Position numbers and translations under genes: made by a program. The notes below the pieces were generated by a model. That model was given only the letters and a program-made list of their open reading frames with translations. It made no database searches and was not told the origin of the DNA. From the NCBI RefSeq assembly GCF_031180975.1, contig NZ_JAPSLI010000001.1, forward strand, positions 115,521 through 179,520: a DNA stretch of 64,000 nucleotides. The letters run 5' to 3'. The DNA is from Microbacterium sp. (GTDB taxonomy: Bacteria > Actinomycetota > Actinomycetes > Actinomycetales > Microbacteriaceae). Positions 1 through 8,696 of the stretch are shown here, piece after piece. Positions within the stretch are counted from its first letter, which is position 1; the number at the start of each line of letters is the position of its first letter.

Positions 1-111
<111 letters not shown>

Positions 112-178
112 CGAGACTTCTCTTTCAGCACGAGACGGCACGCATGCCGGGCTGTCTCATGCTGGAAGAGAAGTCTCG
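112..178. terminator. Long hairpin downstream of hisS
   Basis: The left arm CGAGACTTCTCTTTCAGCA is mirrored by TGCTGGAAGAGAAGTCTCG after a short central region. The arms are about 29 nt with only a few mismatches. It begins about 28 bases beyond the hisS stop on that strand, so it can act as the operon terminator. There is no clear T tract, and arms this long could also be a mobile repeat. Confidence 0.6.
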
Positions 179-205
179 CGGCTTAGGCGGGGGCGGGGGC
201 GAGCG

Positions 206-1528
206 TCAGGTCAGGGGTTTGAGGTCGGAGGTGCCCGGGACGTCGCCGGCGCGCACCGACGCGAAGGCGGTGTAACCGTCGGCGGCGGCCCGCTCCAGCA
301 GCCCCTTGAAGTTCTTGTTGCGACGCTCCAGGCGTACCCGCCCGCCGTCCGGCAGGGAGCGCAGCAGCGCCGCCTTGTGTGCCAGCAGCTCGGCGACCGG
401 CACGTCGGCGTCGTGCACGAGGACGACGGCGGGTGCGGCATCCGCCTCCCGCTCGGCGACGAGGTCGACGATCCGCTCGAAGCCGATCGAGAAGCCGACC
501 GCCGGCACCTGCTGGCCGAGGAACCGGCCGATCATGCCGTCGTAGCGGCCACCGCCGCCCAGCGAGTAGGCGACCGACGGGTGGGCGAGCTCGAAGATCG
601 TGCCTGTGTAATACCCCATCCCGCGCACCAGGAACGGGTCGAACACGAGCGGGATCTCCCCCTCGGATGCCGTGGCGCGGGCGGCCGCGACGGCCTCTCC
701 CAGCGCGACGAGGTGCCCGACGATGTGATCCGGCGCGTTCTCGGGCAGCGCCTTGCGGATCTGCCGCTCGCCGTACGTGTTGTACTCCATCGTCTGCGGC
801 CGGGCGAGGAAGGCCGCGAAGGCGTCCACGGCGCCTTCTGAGCTGGGTCCCTGAGCCTGTCGAAGGGCACGCTCGCGCAGCTCGGCCGTCACGCCCTCCG
901 CCCCGATCTTGTCGAGCTTGTCGATGGTGATCAGCACGCCGGGGCGTTCGTCCTCGGTGAACCCGAACGATTCCAGCATCCAGTCCAGCACCCGGCGGTC
1001 GTTCACCCGCACCTGCCCGCCCTCGAGACCGAGTGCGTCGAGGGTGTCCAGCGAGGCGGCGAGCAGCTCGGCCTCCGCGCGGGCCGAGTCGTCGCCCATG
1101 ATGTCGATGTCGCACTGCACGAACTGGCGGTAGCGGCCCTTCTGCGGGCGCTCCGCGCGCCAGACCGGTCCGATCTGGATGGAGCGGAACACGGTGGGCA
1201 GCTGACCCCGGTTGCTGGCGTAGAAACGCGCCAGCGGCACCGTCAGGTCGTAGCGCAGGCCCAGATCCGAGAGTGCGGCGGGGTCGTCGGCGGCCTCGCG
1301 GATGGCATCCGCATCGAGCCCGCGGCGCAGGATGTTGTACGAGAGCTTCTCGTTGTCGCCGCCGATGCCGGCGTGCAGGCGGTCGTACTCCTCCACCACC
1401 GGCGTCTCGATCTCGTCGAAGCCGTGCGCGCGGTAGCGCTCGCGGATGACGGCGAGCACACGCTCGCGCCGGGCCTTGTCAGCGGGGAGGAAGTCGCGCA
1501 TGCCGCGCGGCGGGTTCACGGTTGCCAC
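206..1528 (-). CDS. hisS: Histidine--tRNA ligase
   Basis: Class II aminoacyl-tRNA synthetase that charges tRNA-His in the cytoplasm; 440 residues, slightly longer than usual. The N-terminus PPRGMRDFLP is the classical HisS opening, followed by the motif 2 region (VFRSIQIGPVWRAERPQKGRYRQF) and GYYTGTIFE, then a C-terminal anticodon-binding domain. Start is GTG, placed 6 nt after a -10-like GAAGAT, which suggests a leaderless mRNA. Residues about 221-228 (ALRQAQGP) are encoded by a copy of the dispersed repeat CCCTTCGACAGGCTCAGGGACCC, so the gene carries a short repeat-derived insertion in a surface loop. Confidence 0.97.
   Translation of the reverse strand: MATVNPPRGMRDFLPADKARRERVLAVIRERYRAHGFDEIETPVVEEYDRLHAGIGGDNEKLSYNILRRGLDADAIREAADDPAALSDLGLRYDLTVPLARFYASNRGQLPTVFRSIQIGPVWRAERPQKGRYRQFVQCDIDIMGDDSARAEAELLAASLDTLDALGLEGGQVRVNDRRVLDWMLESFGFTEDERPGVLITIDKLDKIGAEGVTAELRERALRQAQGPSSEGAVDAFAAFLARPQTMEYNTYGERQIRKALPENAPDHIVGHLVALGEAVAAARATASEGEIPLVFDPFLVRGMGYYTGTIFELAHPSVAYSLGGGGRYDGMIGRFLGQQVPAVGFSIGFERIVDLVAEREADAAPAVVLVHDADVPVAELLAHKAALLRSLPDGGRVRLERRNKNFKGLLERAAADGYTAFASVRAGDVPGTSDLKPLT
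845..867. repeat. Dispersed 23-bp repeat inside hisS
   Basis: Reads CCCTTCGACAGGCTCAGGGACCC on the minus strand and is translated in frame. Related, more degenerate copies occur at 42471-42527. I recall this element as common in Microbacteriaceae genomes, mainly between genes; that was not checked here. Confidence 0.7.
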
Positions 1529-1534
1529 CCGTCC

Positions 1535-1540
1535 ATCTTC
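1535..1540 (-). promoter_or_regulatory. -10-like GAAGAT of hisS
   Basis: The hexamer ends exactly 6 nt before the GTG start, so the predicted transcript begins at or next to the start codon. No Shine-Dalgarno sequence is needed. Confidence 0.4.
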
Positions 1541-1591
1541 CCAGGTCGCTCCGCCCGGCCTCGAATCGCACGGGTCGGGCGACCACGGCCG

Positions 1592-2245
1592 TCACTGCTC
1601 GGCGGCGCGCACCTCGTCCTCGAGCCGGCGCAGCCGCTCGCGGAGCGCGCGCTCGGCGTCCCAGCCGTTCAGATGCGCCTGCGCGACGAGTGCGAGCAGT
1701 GCGTCGCCGAGCTCGGCCTCCGAGGCCGGAGCGGCGGGCTGCCCGGCCGGTGCGTCGACGACCCGCGCAGCGCGGCCGAGGAGCTTCTGCGCGAGAGCCA
1801 GAGCGGGCATTCCTCGCGGCACCCCGTCCAGCACGCTGCGCCGCTCGCGCTTCTCGGCGGCCTTCGCCGCGTTCCAGTGCACGAGCACTTCCTCGGGGGT
1901 GGTGGCCACGGCGTCGGCGAAGACGTGCGGATGCCGTCGCACCATCTTCTCGGTCAGCCCGCGGGCCACGTCGTCGATGTCGAACGGCGCCTCGGGGTCC
2001 TGCGCAGCGATGGCCGCGTGGAACAGCACCTGCCACAGCAGATCGCCGAGCTCCTCTCGGAGCTCGGCGCGAGAGCCGTTCTCGACCGCGTCGATCACCT
2101 CGTGCGCCTCTTCTACGAGGTACGGGACCAGGTCGCGGTGGGTGATCCGCTGCGACCACACGCACCGTTCCCGCACCGCCCTCATGGTCTCGGCGGCGTC
2201 GCGCAGCGGGTCGTGCTCCACGGGTGCGGTCATGTCGGCCCTCAC
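1592..2245 (-). CDS. mazG: MazG nucleoside triphosphate pyrophosphohydrolase
   Basis: Hydrolyses NTPs and dNTPs to the monophosphate plus PPi as a housecleaning enzyme. The 217-residue protein carries the MazG signature: a WSQRITHRDL segment, then YLVEEAHEVIDAVE with the metal-binding EE..E pattern, and a DLLWQVLFHA helix. GTG at 2245 overlaps the nhaA stop (GTGA), implying coupling; ATG at 2233 is the alternative start. It precedes hisS on the same strand, but hisS has its own promoter-like hexamer. Confidence 0.9.
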   Translation of the reverse strand: MRADMTAPVEHDPLRDAAETMRAVRERCVWSQRITHRDLVPYLVEEAHEVIDAVENGSRAELREELGDLLWQVLFHAAIAAQDPEAPFDIDDVARGLTEKMVRRHPHVFADAVATTPEEVLVHWNAAKAAEKRERRSVLDGVPRGMPALALAQKLLGRAARVVDAPAGQPAAPASEAELGDALLALVAQAHLNGWDAERALRERLRRLEDEVRAAEQ

Positions 2246-3408
2246 TCGCTCGCAGCGGAGACCTGGCGGTACCAGCGTGCGCGGAGCGACACGAAGACCG
2301 CGGCGAGGGCGAGGGCGATCAGCGAGCCGCCCAGCACGCCGAGGATCGCCTGATCGCGGATGCCGGCGTCGTCGGCGAACGCCAGGTTCGCGAGCAGCAG
2401 CGACACGGTGAAGCCGATGCCGCCGAGCGTGCCCGCGGCGATGAGGTCGGCGAACACCAGCCCCGGCGCCGTGCCGCGAGGACGGATCAGCATGCTCACC
2501 CAGCCGAACAGCCCGATGCCGATGATCTTGCCGACGGGCAGCGCGATCACGATCCCCCAGAACGCCGGGGACAGCTCGCGCGGCGAGACCGAGGGGATGA
2601 CCACGAACGCCGCGACGAACGCGAACACCGGCAGGATGAAGCCGTTCACGGTCGGCTCGAGGGCGTGCCGCACGCGTTCGGCCGGCACCGGCGCCATGAC
2701 CAGCCCGAGCATCACGCCGGCGATCGTGGCGTGGATGCCCGATGCCGCTACGAGCCCCCAGGTGAGCACGCCGACCAGTCCCATGGTGACGGCGATCCCG
2801 AGGTGACCCGACGCGTGCAACCAGCGGCTCAGCAGCCAGAACACGGCGACGCAGACCACCGCGAGCAGGAACAGCAGCCAGTCGACGTCGTGCGCGAACA
2901 GCACGGCGATGAAGATGATCCCGATGATGTCGTCGAGGATGGCGAGAGCGAGCAGGAACACCCGCACTCCGGAGGGCAGGCCCCTGCCGAACATCGCCAG
3001 CACGCCGAGCGCGAAAGCGATGTCGGTGGCGGTGGGGATGGGCCAGCCACCGGCGGTCTCGGGTCCGCCCGCGATCATCAGGTAGACCGCGATCGGCACG
3101 ATCACGCCGCCGGCCGCGGCGATGGCCGGCTGGACGGCCTTTCGCACCGAATTCAGTTCGCCGTGGGTCAGCTCGTGCCGCAGCTCGATCGCCACCACCA
3201 GGAAGAAGATCGCCAGCAGTCCGTCCGAGACCCAGTGCGCCACGGACAGGTCCAGGCCCGTGCCCGGGATCGCGATGTGCGCGTGCAGCACTGCGGCGAG
3301 CGCGTCGTGGGTGGGGATGTTCGCCAGCAGCAGACCGAGTCCGGCGGCGGCGAGCAGGAGGAACGCGGGGAACTGCTGACCGCGGAGAGGGTTGGCCGAG
3401 ATGCGCAT
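2242..3408 (-). CDS. nhaA: Na+/H+ antiporter NhaA
   Basis: Electrogenic sodium/proton antiporter of the cytoplasmic membrane for pH and Na+ homeostasis, about 388 residues with some 11-12 hydrophobic segments. Family hallmarks include the region around TATDIAFALGVLAMFG, carrying the paired aspartates of ion binding, and LAILDDIIGIIFIAV with a further conserved DD pair. The track ORF runs to 5430, but everything upstream is the antisense of ppc. I prefer ATG 3408 because TAGCAT lies 7 nt upstream; ATG 3417 would overlap that hexamer. Confidence 0.93.
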   Translation of the reverse strand: MRISANPLRGQQFPAFLLLAAAGLGLLLANIPTHDALAAVLHAHIAIPGTGLDLSVAHWVSDGLLAIFFLVVAIELRHELTHGELNSVRKAVQPAIAAAGGVIVPIAVYLMIAGGPETAGGWPIPTATDIAFALGVLAMFGRGLPSGVRVFLLALAILDDIIGIIFIAVLFAHDVDWLLFLLAVVCVAVFWLLSRWLHASGHLGIAVTMGLVGVLTWGLVAASGIHATIAGVMLGLVMAPVPAERVRHALEPTVNGFILPVFAFVAAFVVIPSVSPRELSPAFWGIVIALPVGKIIGIGLFGWVSMLIRPRGTAPGLVFADLIAAGTLGGIGFTVSLLLANLAFADDAGIRDQAILGVLGGSLIALALAAVFVSLRARWYRQVSAASE

Positions 3409-3415
3409 CTCCCCC

Positions 3416-3421
3416 ATGCTA
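3416..3421 (-). promoter_or_regulatory. -10-like TAGCAT of nhaA
   Basis: TAGCAT on the minus strand, 7 nt before ATG 3408. It lies back-to-back with the ppc promoter about 54 bp away, making a compact divergent promoter region. Confidence 0.4.
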
Positions 3422-3474
3422 GGTGCACCCGGCGGTGCGGCGTCATGCGGGGAGGGGCCCCGGGCCGACCAGGT

Positions 3475-3480
3475 TAGTCT
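3475..3480 (+). promoter_or_regulatory. -10-like TAGTCT of ppc
   Basis: TAGTCT followed by exactly 6 nt and then the GTG start. There is no purine-rich ribosome-binding sequence in the gap, consistent with a leaderless transcript. Confidence 0.5.
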
Positions 3481-3486
3481 CGGAAC

Positions 3487-6183
3487 GTGACCCCCGCACA
3501 CTCCTTCACCGAGCCCACGAACACCGAGGCCATCCGCGTCATCACCCGCTTCGAGGCGTCGAACGGCATCCCCGATGCCATGCGCGCCGACGTGCGGATG
3601 CTGGGCGGGCTGCTCGGCCAGGTCCTGCGCGAGTCCGGTACGCCGGGCCTGTTCGAGGACGTCGAGCGTCTGCGCCTGGCTGCCATCCAGGCCGCGGATG
3701 CCGAGAGCGACGAGGCCTTCGAGCGCGCCGCCGCCATCGCCGAGTCGTTCACGATCGAACGAGCCGACGAGGTCGCCCGCGCCTTCACCTGCTACTTTCA
3801 CCTGGTGAACCTCGCCGAGGAGCACCAGCGCGTGCGGGTGCTGCGTGAGCGCGCCGGCCGGCCCGATTCGTCGTCTCGCTCGTCGACGCGGATGCCGGAC
3901 ACCGTCGCCAGCGCGTTCGCGCAGCTGCGCGACGAGGTCGGCGAGGACGAGGCAGAGCGCCGGCTGCGCGGCCTCCGCTTCCACCCCGTCTTCACCGCGC
4001 ACCCCACCGAGGCCCGCCGTCGGGCGGTGTCGAGCAGCATCCGGCGCCTGTCCGAGCTGCTCACTCAGCACGACACGGCCAGCGAAGGCGGCGCCGAGCA
4101 GCGCCGCGCGCGGCGGCGGATGCTGGAGGAGATCGACACGCTGTGGCGCACCGCGCCGCTGCGCGCGCAGAAGCCGACGCCCACCGACGAGGTGCGCACC
4201 GTGATGGGCGTGTTCGACGAGACCCTGTTCACCACGGTCCCGCACGTGTACCGGCGGATCGACGACGCACTCCGCGGCGAGGCGTCGGGTGCCAGCGCGC
4301 CGGTCGTCCCGGCATTCGTGCGCATCGGCTCGTGGGTCGGCGGCGACCGGGACGGGAACCCGTTCGTGACGGCATCCGTCACCAGGGAGGCGGCCGACAT
4401 CGCGGCCGACCACGTGTTGCGCGGCCTGGAGCGCGCCCTCGACCGCATCGGCCGCACCCTCACCCTCGACGTCGAGAGCACCCCGCCCAGCGGCGAGGTG
4501 GAGGAGCTGTGGCGGCGTTTCGAGCAGGCCGAGCCCGGCCTCGCGGCCGACATCGCCAAGCGCTCGCCCGGTGAGCCGCACCGCCGGCTGGTGCTGTCGT
4601 TCGCGCACCGCGTGCATGCCACGCGCGTCGGCGCGTCGGGCGGGTACGGCGCCCCTGAGGAACTGATCGATGAGCTGCGCACGGTGCAGCGCTCGCTGGT
4701 CGCCGCTGGCGCACCGCGGCACGCGTTCGGCGGCCTGCAGCACCTCATCTGGCAGGTGGAGACGTACGGCTTCCACCTCACCGAGCTCGAGGTCCGCCAG
4801 CACTCCAAGGTGCACGCGCAGGCGCTCGCCGAGATCGAGGCGGGCGGCCCGCTCAGCGCCCAGACCGAGGAGGTGCTGGAGGTGTTCCGCGCCATCGCGG
4901 ACATCCAGCGCCGGTACGGTCTGCGCGCCGCCGGGCGCTACGTGGTGTCGTTCACCCAGTCCGCCGCCGACCTGGCCGCCGTCCACACCCTGGCGCGGCA
5001 CGCGCTCGGCGACGACGCCCCGGTGCTGGACGTCGTGCCGCTGTTCGAGACGTTCGCCGACCTGCAGGCGGCCCCCGGCATCCTGGCCGAGGCGGTGCAG
5101 TTCCCGCAGTTCCGGGCCCGGATGGCCGAGACCGGCAACCGCCTCGAGGTCATGCTCGGCTACTCCGACTCGTCGAAGGACGTCGGACCCGTGGCCGCGA
5201 ACCTGGCGCTCTACGAAGCACAACGCAAGATCGCGCAGTGGGCGAAGGAGTCGGGCATCGAGCTCACCCTGTTCCACGGCCGGGGCGGGGCCCTCGGGCG
5301 CGGCGGCGGGCCGGCGAACTCGGCGATTCTCGCCCAGCCGCCGCACTCGGTCGACGGGCGGTTCAAGCTCACCGAGCAGGGCGAGGTGATCTTCGCCCGC
5401 TACGGCGAGCCGGCGATCGCGATGCGCCACATCGACCAGGTCGCGGCCGCCACCCTGCTGGCATCCTCGCCGACCGTGGAGCAGCGCACCAGCGGCGCGG
5501 CAGAGCGCTACGCCGAGATCGCGCGCATCATGGACGCCGCATCGCGGGAACGGTTCTTCTCCCTCGTGCGCGCCGACGGGTTCGCCCCGTGGTTCGCGAC
5601 CGTCACGCCTCTCGAGGAGATCGGGCTGCTCGCGCTCGGTTCGCGCCCTGCCCGACGCGGACTCTCGGTGGAGTCGCTGGAGGACCTCAGGGCGATCCCG
5701 TGGGTGTTCGCGTGGACGCAGGCGCGCATCAATCTGGCCGGCTGGTTCGGTCTGGGCTCGGCGCTGGAGGCCGTCGGCGACGAGCCGGCCCTCCGCGAGG
5801 CGTACCGGGAATGGCCACTGCTGCGCACCATGATCGACAACGTCGCGATGAGCCTGGCGAAGACGGACGAACGCATCGCGCGCCGCTACCTCCAGCTCGG
5901 CGACCGCGACGATCTCGCGCAGCTTGTGCTCGACGAGCTGCAGCTCACGACGCGATGGGTCGTCAGCCTCACCGGCGGCGAGCAGCTGCTGCAGAACAAG
6001 CCGATCCTGCAGCGCGCCGTGCAGCTGCGCACGCCGTACGTCGACGCCCTGTCGCTGTTGCAGCTGCGGGCCCTGCGCGCCCTGCGATCGCAGGCTGAGG
6101 AGCCCGCCGAGGACCCCGAACTGCAGCGCCTGCTGCTGCTCTCGGTGAGCGGCGTCGCGGCCGGACTGCAGAACACCGGCTGA
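3487..6183 (+). CDS. ppc: Phosphoenolpyruvate carboxylase
   Basis: Anaplerotic cytoplasmic enzyme making oxaloacetate from PEP and bicarbonate. At 898 residues it has the normal length. The active-site histidine motif FTAHPTEARRR, the VGGDRDGNPFV region and the glycine-rich loop FHGRGGALGRGGGP are all present and the reading frame is intact. GTG start. It is followed after about 120 bp by gdhA, so a PEP-to-oxaloacetate supply enzyme sits beside an ammonium-assimilating one. Its opposing enzyme PckG is encoded at 30.8 kb. Confidence 0.98.
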   Translation: MTPAHSFTEPTNTEAIRVITRFEASNGIPDAMRADVRMLGGLLGQVLRESGTPGLFEDVERLRLAAIQAADAESDEAFERAAAIAESFTIERADEVARAFTCYFHLVNLAEEHQRVRVLRERAGRPDSSSRSSTRMPDTVASAFAQLRDEVGEDEAERRLRGLRFHPVFTAHPTEARRRAVSSSIRRLSELLTQHDTASEGGAEQRRARRRMLEEIDTLWRTAPLRAQKPTPTDEVRTVMGVFDETLFTTVPHVYRRIDDALRGEASGASAPVVPAFVRIGSWVGGDRDGNPFVTASVTREAADIAADHVLRGLERALDRIGRTLTLDVESTPPSGEVEELWRRFEQAEPGLAADIAKRSPGEPHRRLVLSFAHRVHATRVGASGGYGAPEELIDELRTVQRSLVAAGAPRHAFGGLQHLIWQVETYGFHLTELEVRQHSKVHAQALAEIEAGGPLSAQTEEVLEVFRAIADIQRRYGLRAAGRYVVSFTQSAADLAAVHTLARHALGDDAPVLDVVPLFETFADLQAAPGILAEAVQFPQFRARMAETGNRLEVMLGYSDSSKDVGPVAANLALYEAQRKIAQWAKESGIELTLFHGRGGALGRGGGPANSAILAQPPHSVDGRFKLTEQGEVIFARYGEPAIAMRHIDQVAAATLLASSPTVEQRTSGAAERYAEIARIMDAASRERFFSLVRADGFAPWFATVTPLEEIGLLALGSRPARRGLSVESLEDLRAIPWVFAWTQARINLAGWFGLGSALEAVGDEPALREAYREWPLLRTMIDNVAMSLAKTDERIARRYLQLGDRDDLAQLVLDELQLTTRWVVSLTGGEQLLQNKPILQRAVQLRTPYVDALSLLQLRALRALRSQAEEPAEDPELQRLLLLSVSGVAAGLQNTG

Positions 6184-6217
6184 TCGTCGGCCGTGCGGCC
6201 CCGGCGGATCGTGCCGC

Positions 6218-7669
<1,452 letters not shown>

Positions 7670-7681
7670 CCCGTCATCCGG

Positions 7682-7736
7682 CATCCGTCGCGAAGTGCCG
7701 TCGTCCCGCTGGGATCTCGGCACTTCGTGACGGATG
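7682..7736. terminator. Bidirectional terminator after gdhA
   Basis: CATCCGTCGCGAAGTGCCG (7682-7700) pairs with CGGCACTTCGTGACGGATG (7718-7736), a 19-bp stem with one non-Watson-Crick position and a 17-nt loop. It lies between convergent gdhA and the gamma-carbonic-anhydrase-like gene and can serve both. Confidence 0.75.
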
Positions 7737-7750
7737 GAGGAGCGGATGCC

Positions 7751-8347
7751 TCAAAGCTGGCGGTCGGCGGCGTGCCGCGCCAGCGACGACCCGTACCGCT
7801 CAGTGAGCTGCACCATCAGGTCGGGCGTCTCCCGGTCGACGCCGAAGACATGGCCGGGGAAGTCCAGCTCGGGTTCCGCCGCGGCGATCTCCTCGGCCTG
7901 ATCCGGCGAGAACAGCCGCACCGGATCGCCCACGGCGACCCAGCCGATCGGCAGCACGGTCCCTTCCGGCAGCACGGCACGGCGCATCACGATCGCGTTC
8001 ACGCGGATCTCGCAGTGCGCACCGACCAGCGCGCCGTTGAACACCCGGGCGCCCGAGGCGAAGAACACCTCCTCGCCGACGGTCGCGCCCGCGATGCTCG
8101 CGAGGGTTCCGATGAGGGTGTGGTCGCCGATGTGCACGGCGTTCGCCGCGGTGGCCCTGATCAGCGCGTTCTCCATCACGATGACGTGCTCGCCGAGGGT
8201 GATCGGTCCGCCCTCCGCGGTGATCACGGCGCCGTGCAGCACCTGGCAGTTCGGCCCGATCTCGACGTCGCCGGAGATCACGGCGGTCGGGGCGACGACG
8301 GCGGTGTCGTGGATCCGGGGCCGAGCCCCGAGGTGCTCGTACAACAT
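7751..8347 (-). CDS. Gamma-carbonic-anhydrase-like hexapeptide-repeat protein
   Basis: A 198-residue left-handed beta-helix protein. Repeated hexapeptides (IHDTAVVAPTAVISGDVEIGPNCQVLHGAVI) fill the first two-thirds. Metal-ligand-type histidines are less regular than in classical gamma carbonic anhydrases, so catalysis is not assured; related proteins are called gamma-CA family or PaaY-like. Despite the resemblance to PaaY, it lies far from the paa genes. The C-terminal helix (residues about 150-198) is usual. TAGTCT sits 6 nt before the ATG. Confidence 0.75.
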   Translation of the reverse strand: MLYEHLGARPRIHDTAVVAPTAVISGDVEIGPNCQVLHGAVITAEGGPITLGEHVIVMENALIRATAANAVHIGDHTLIGTLASIAGATVGEEVFFASGARVFNGALVGAHCEIRVNAIVMRRAVLPEGTVLPIGWVAVGDPVRLFSPDQAEEIAAAEPELDFPGHVFGVDRETPDLMVQLTERYGSSLARHAADRQL

Positions 8348-8353
8348 GCCGCC

Positions 8354-8359
8354 AGACTA
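8354..8359 (-). promoter_or_regulatory. -10-like TAGTCT of the gamma-CA-like gene
   Basis: Same hexamer and same 6-nt spacing as the ppc promoter, here on the minus strand. Confidence 0.45.
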
Positions 8360-8696
8360 GTCCCGCCCGATAGCCCGTGCGCAGTCTTTCTGGCGTGCGG
8401 TGTTTCTGGCGTGCGCGTGCGGAGTGCGCGTGACGAATCCCGGATCGACCGGCGCATGCCCGGCGTGTCGCGCGGCGACACGCCGTCGGGCGCGCATGTC
8501 GTCCGGGATCTCCGCCACCCGGTATCCCGGGGTCGGCGCCGAGGGCTCCCGCACCACGTGCGCTGCAGATTCCGGCATCCGCGCCACCGATCGATGCAGC
8601 GGATGCCGGAAACTGGCGCAGACACGTGACGACGAGCCCGACGGATGCCGGAAACTGGCGCACACGCGCGACGCCCAGCGCGGCGGATTCCGCCGT
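8360..8696. repeat. Repeat-rich gene-free region
   Basis: No credible gene. It contains a perfect palindrome at 8461-8485 (11-bp arms around CGGCGTGTCGC). It also has an inverted pair TTCCGGCATCCG / CGGATGCCGGAA at 8570-8611, and a direct repeat CGGATGCCGGAAACTGGCGCA starting at 8600 and 8642 (period 42). Parts recur elsewhere: 8571-8608 matches 53354-53391, and 8467-8481 matches 30583-30597. Confidence 0.7.

Noticed and set aside
3418-5430. Upstream part of the 1062-residue minus-strand ORF ending in NhaA
   Set aside because: It is the reverse strand of ppc; NhaA starts at 3408 or 3417.
7751-8347. Assignment of the hexapeptide protein as PaaY
   Set aside because: PaaY is a related gamma-CA-like protein, but this gene is 37 kb from the paa genes and has no paa-type operator.
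8360-8696. Small genes in the repeat region
   Set aside because: The short frames on both strands are made of repeat units and have no SD, leaderless signal or recognisable domain.
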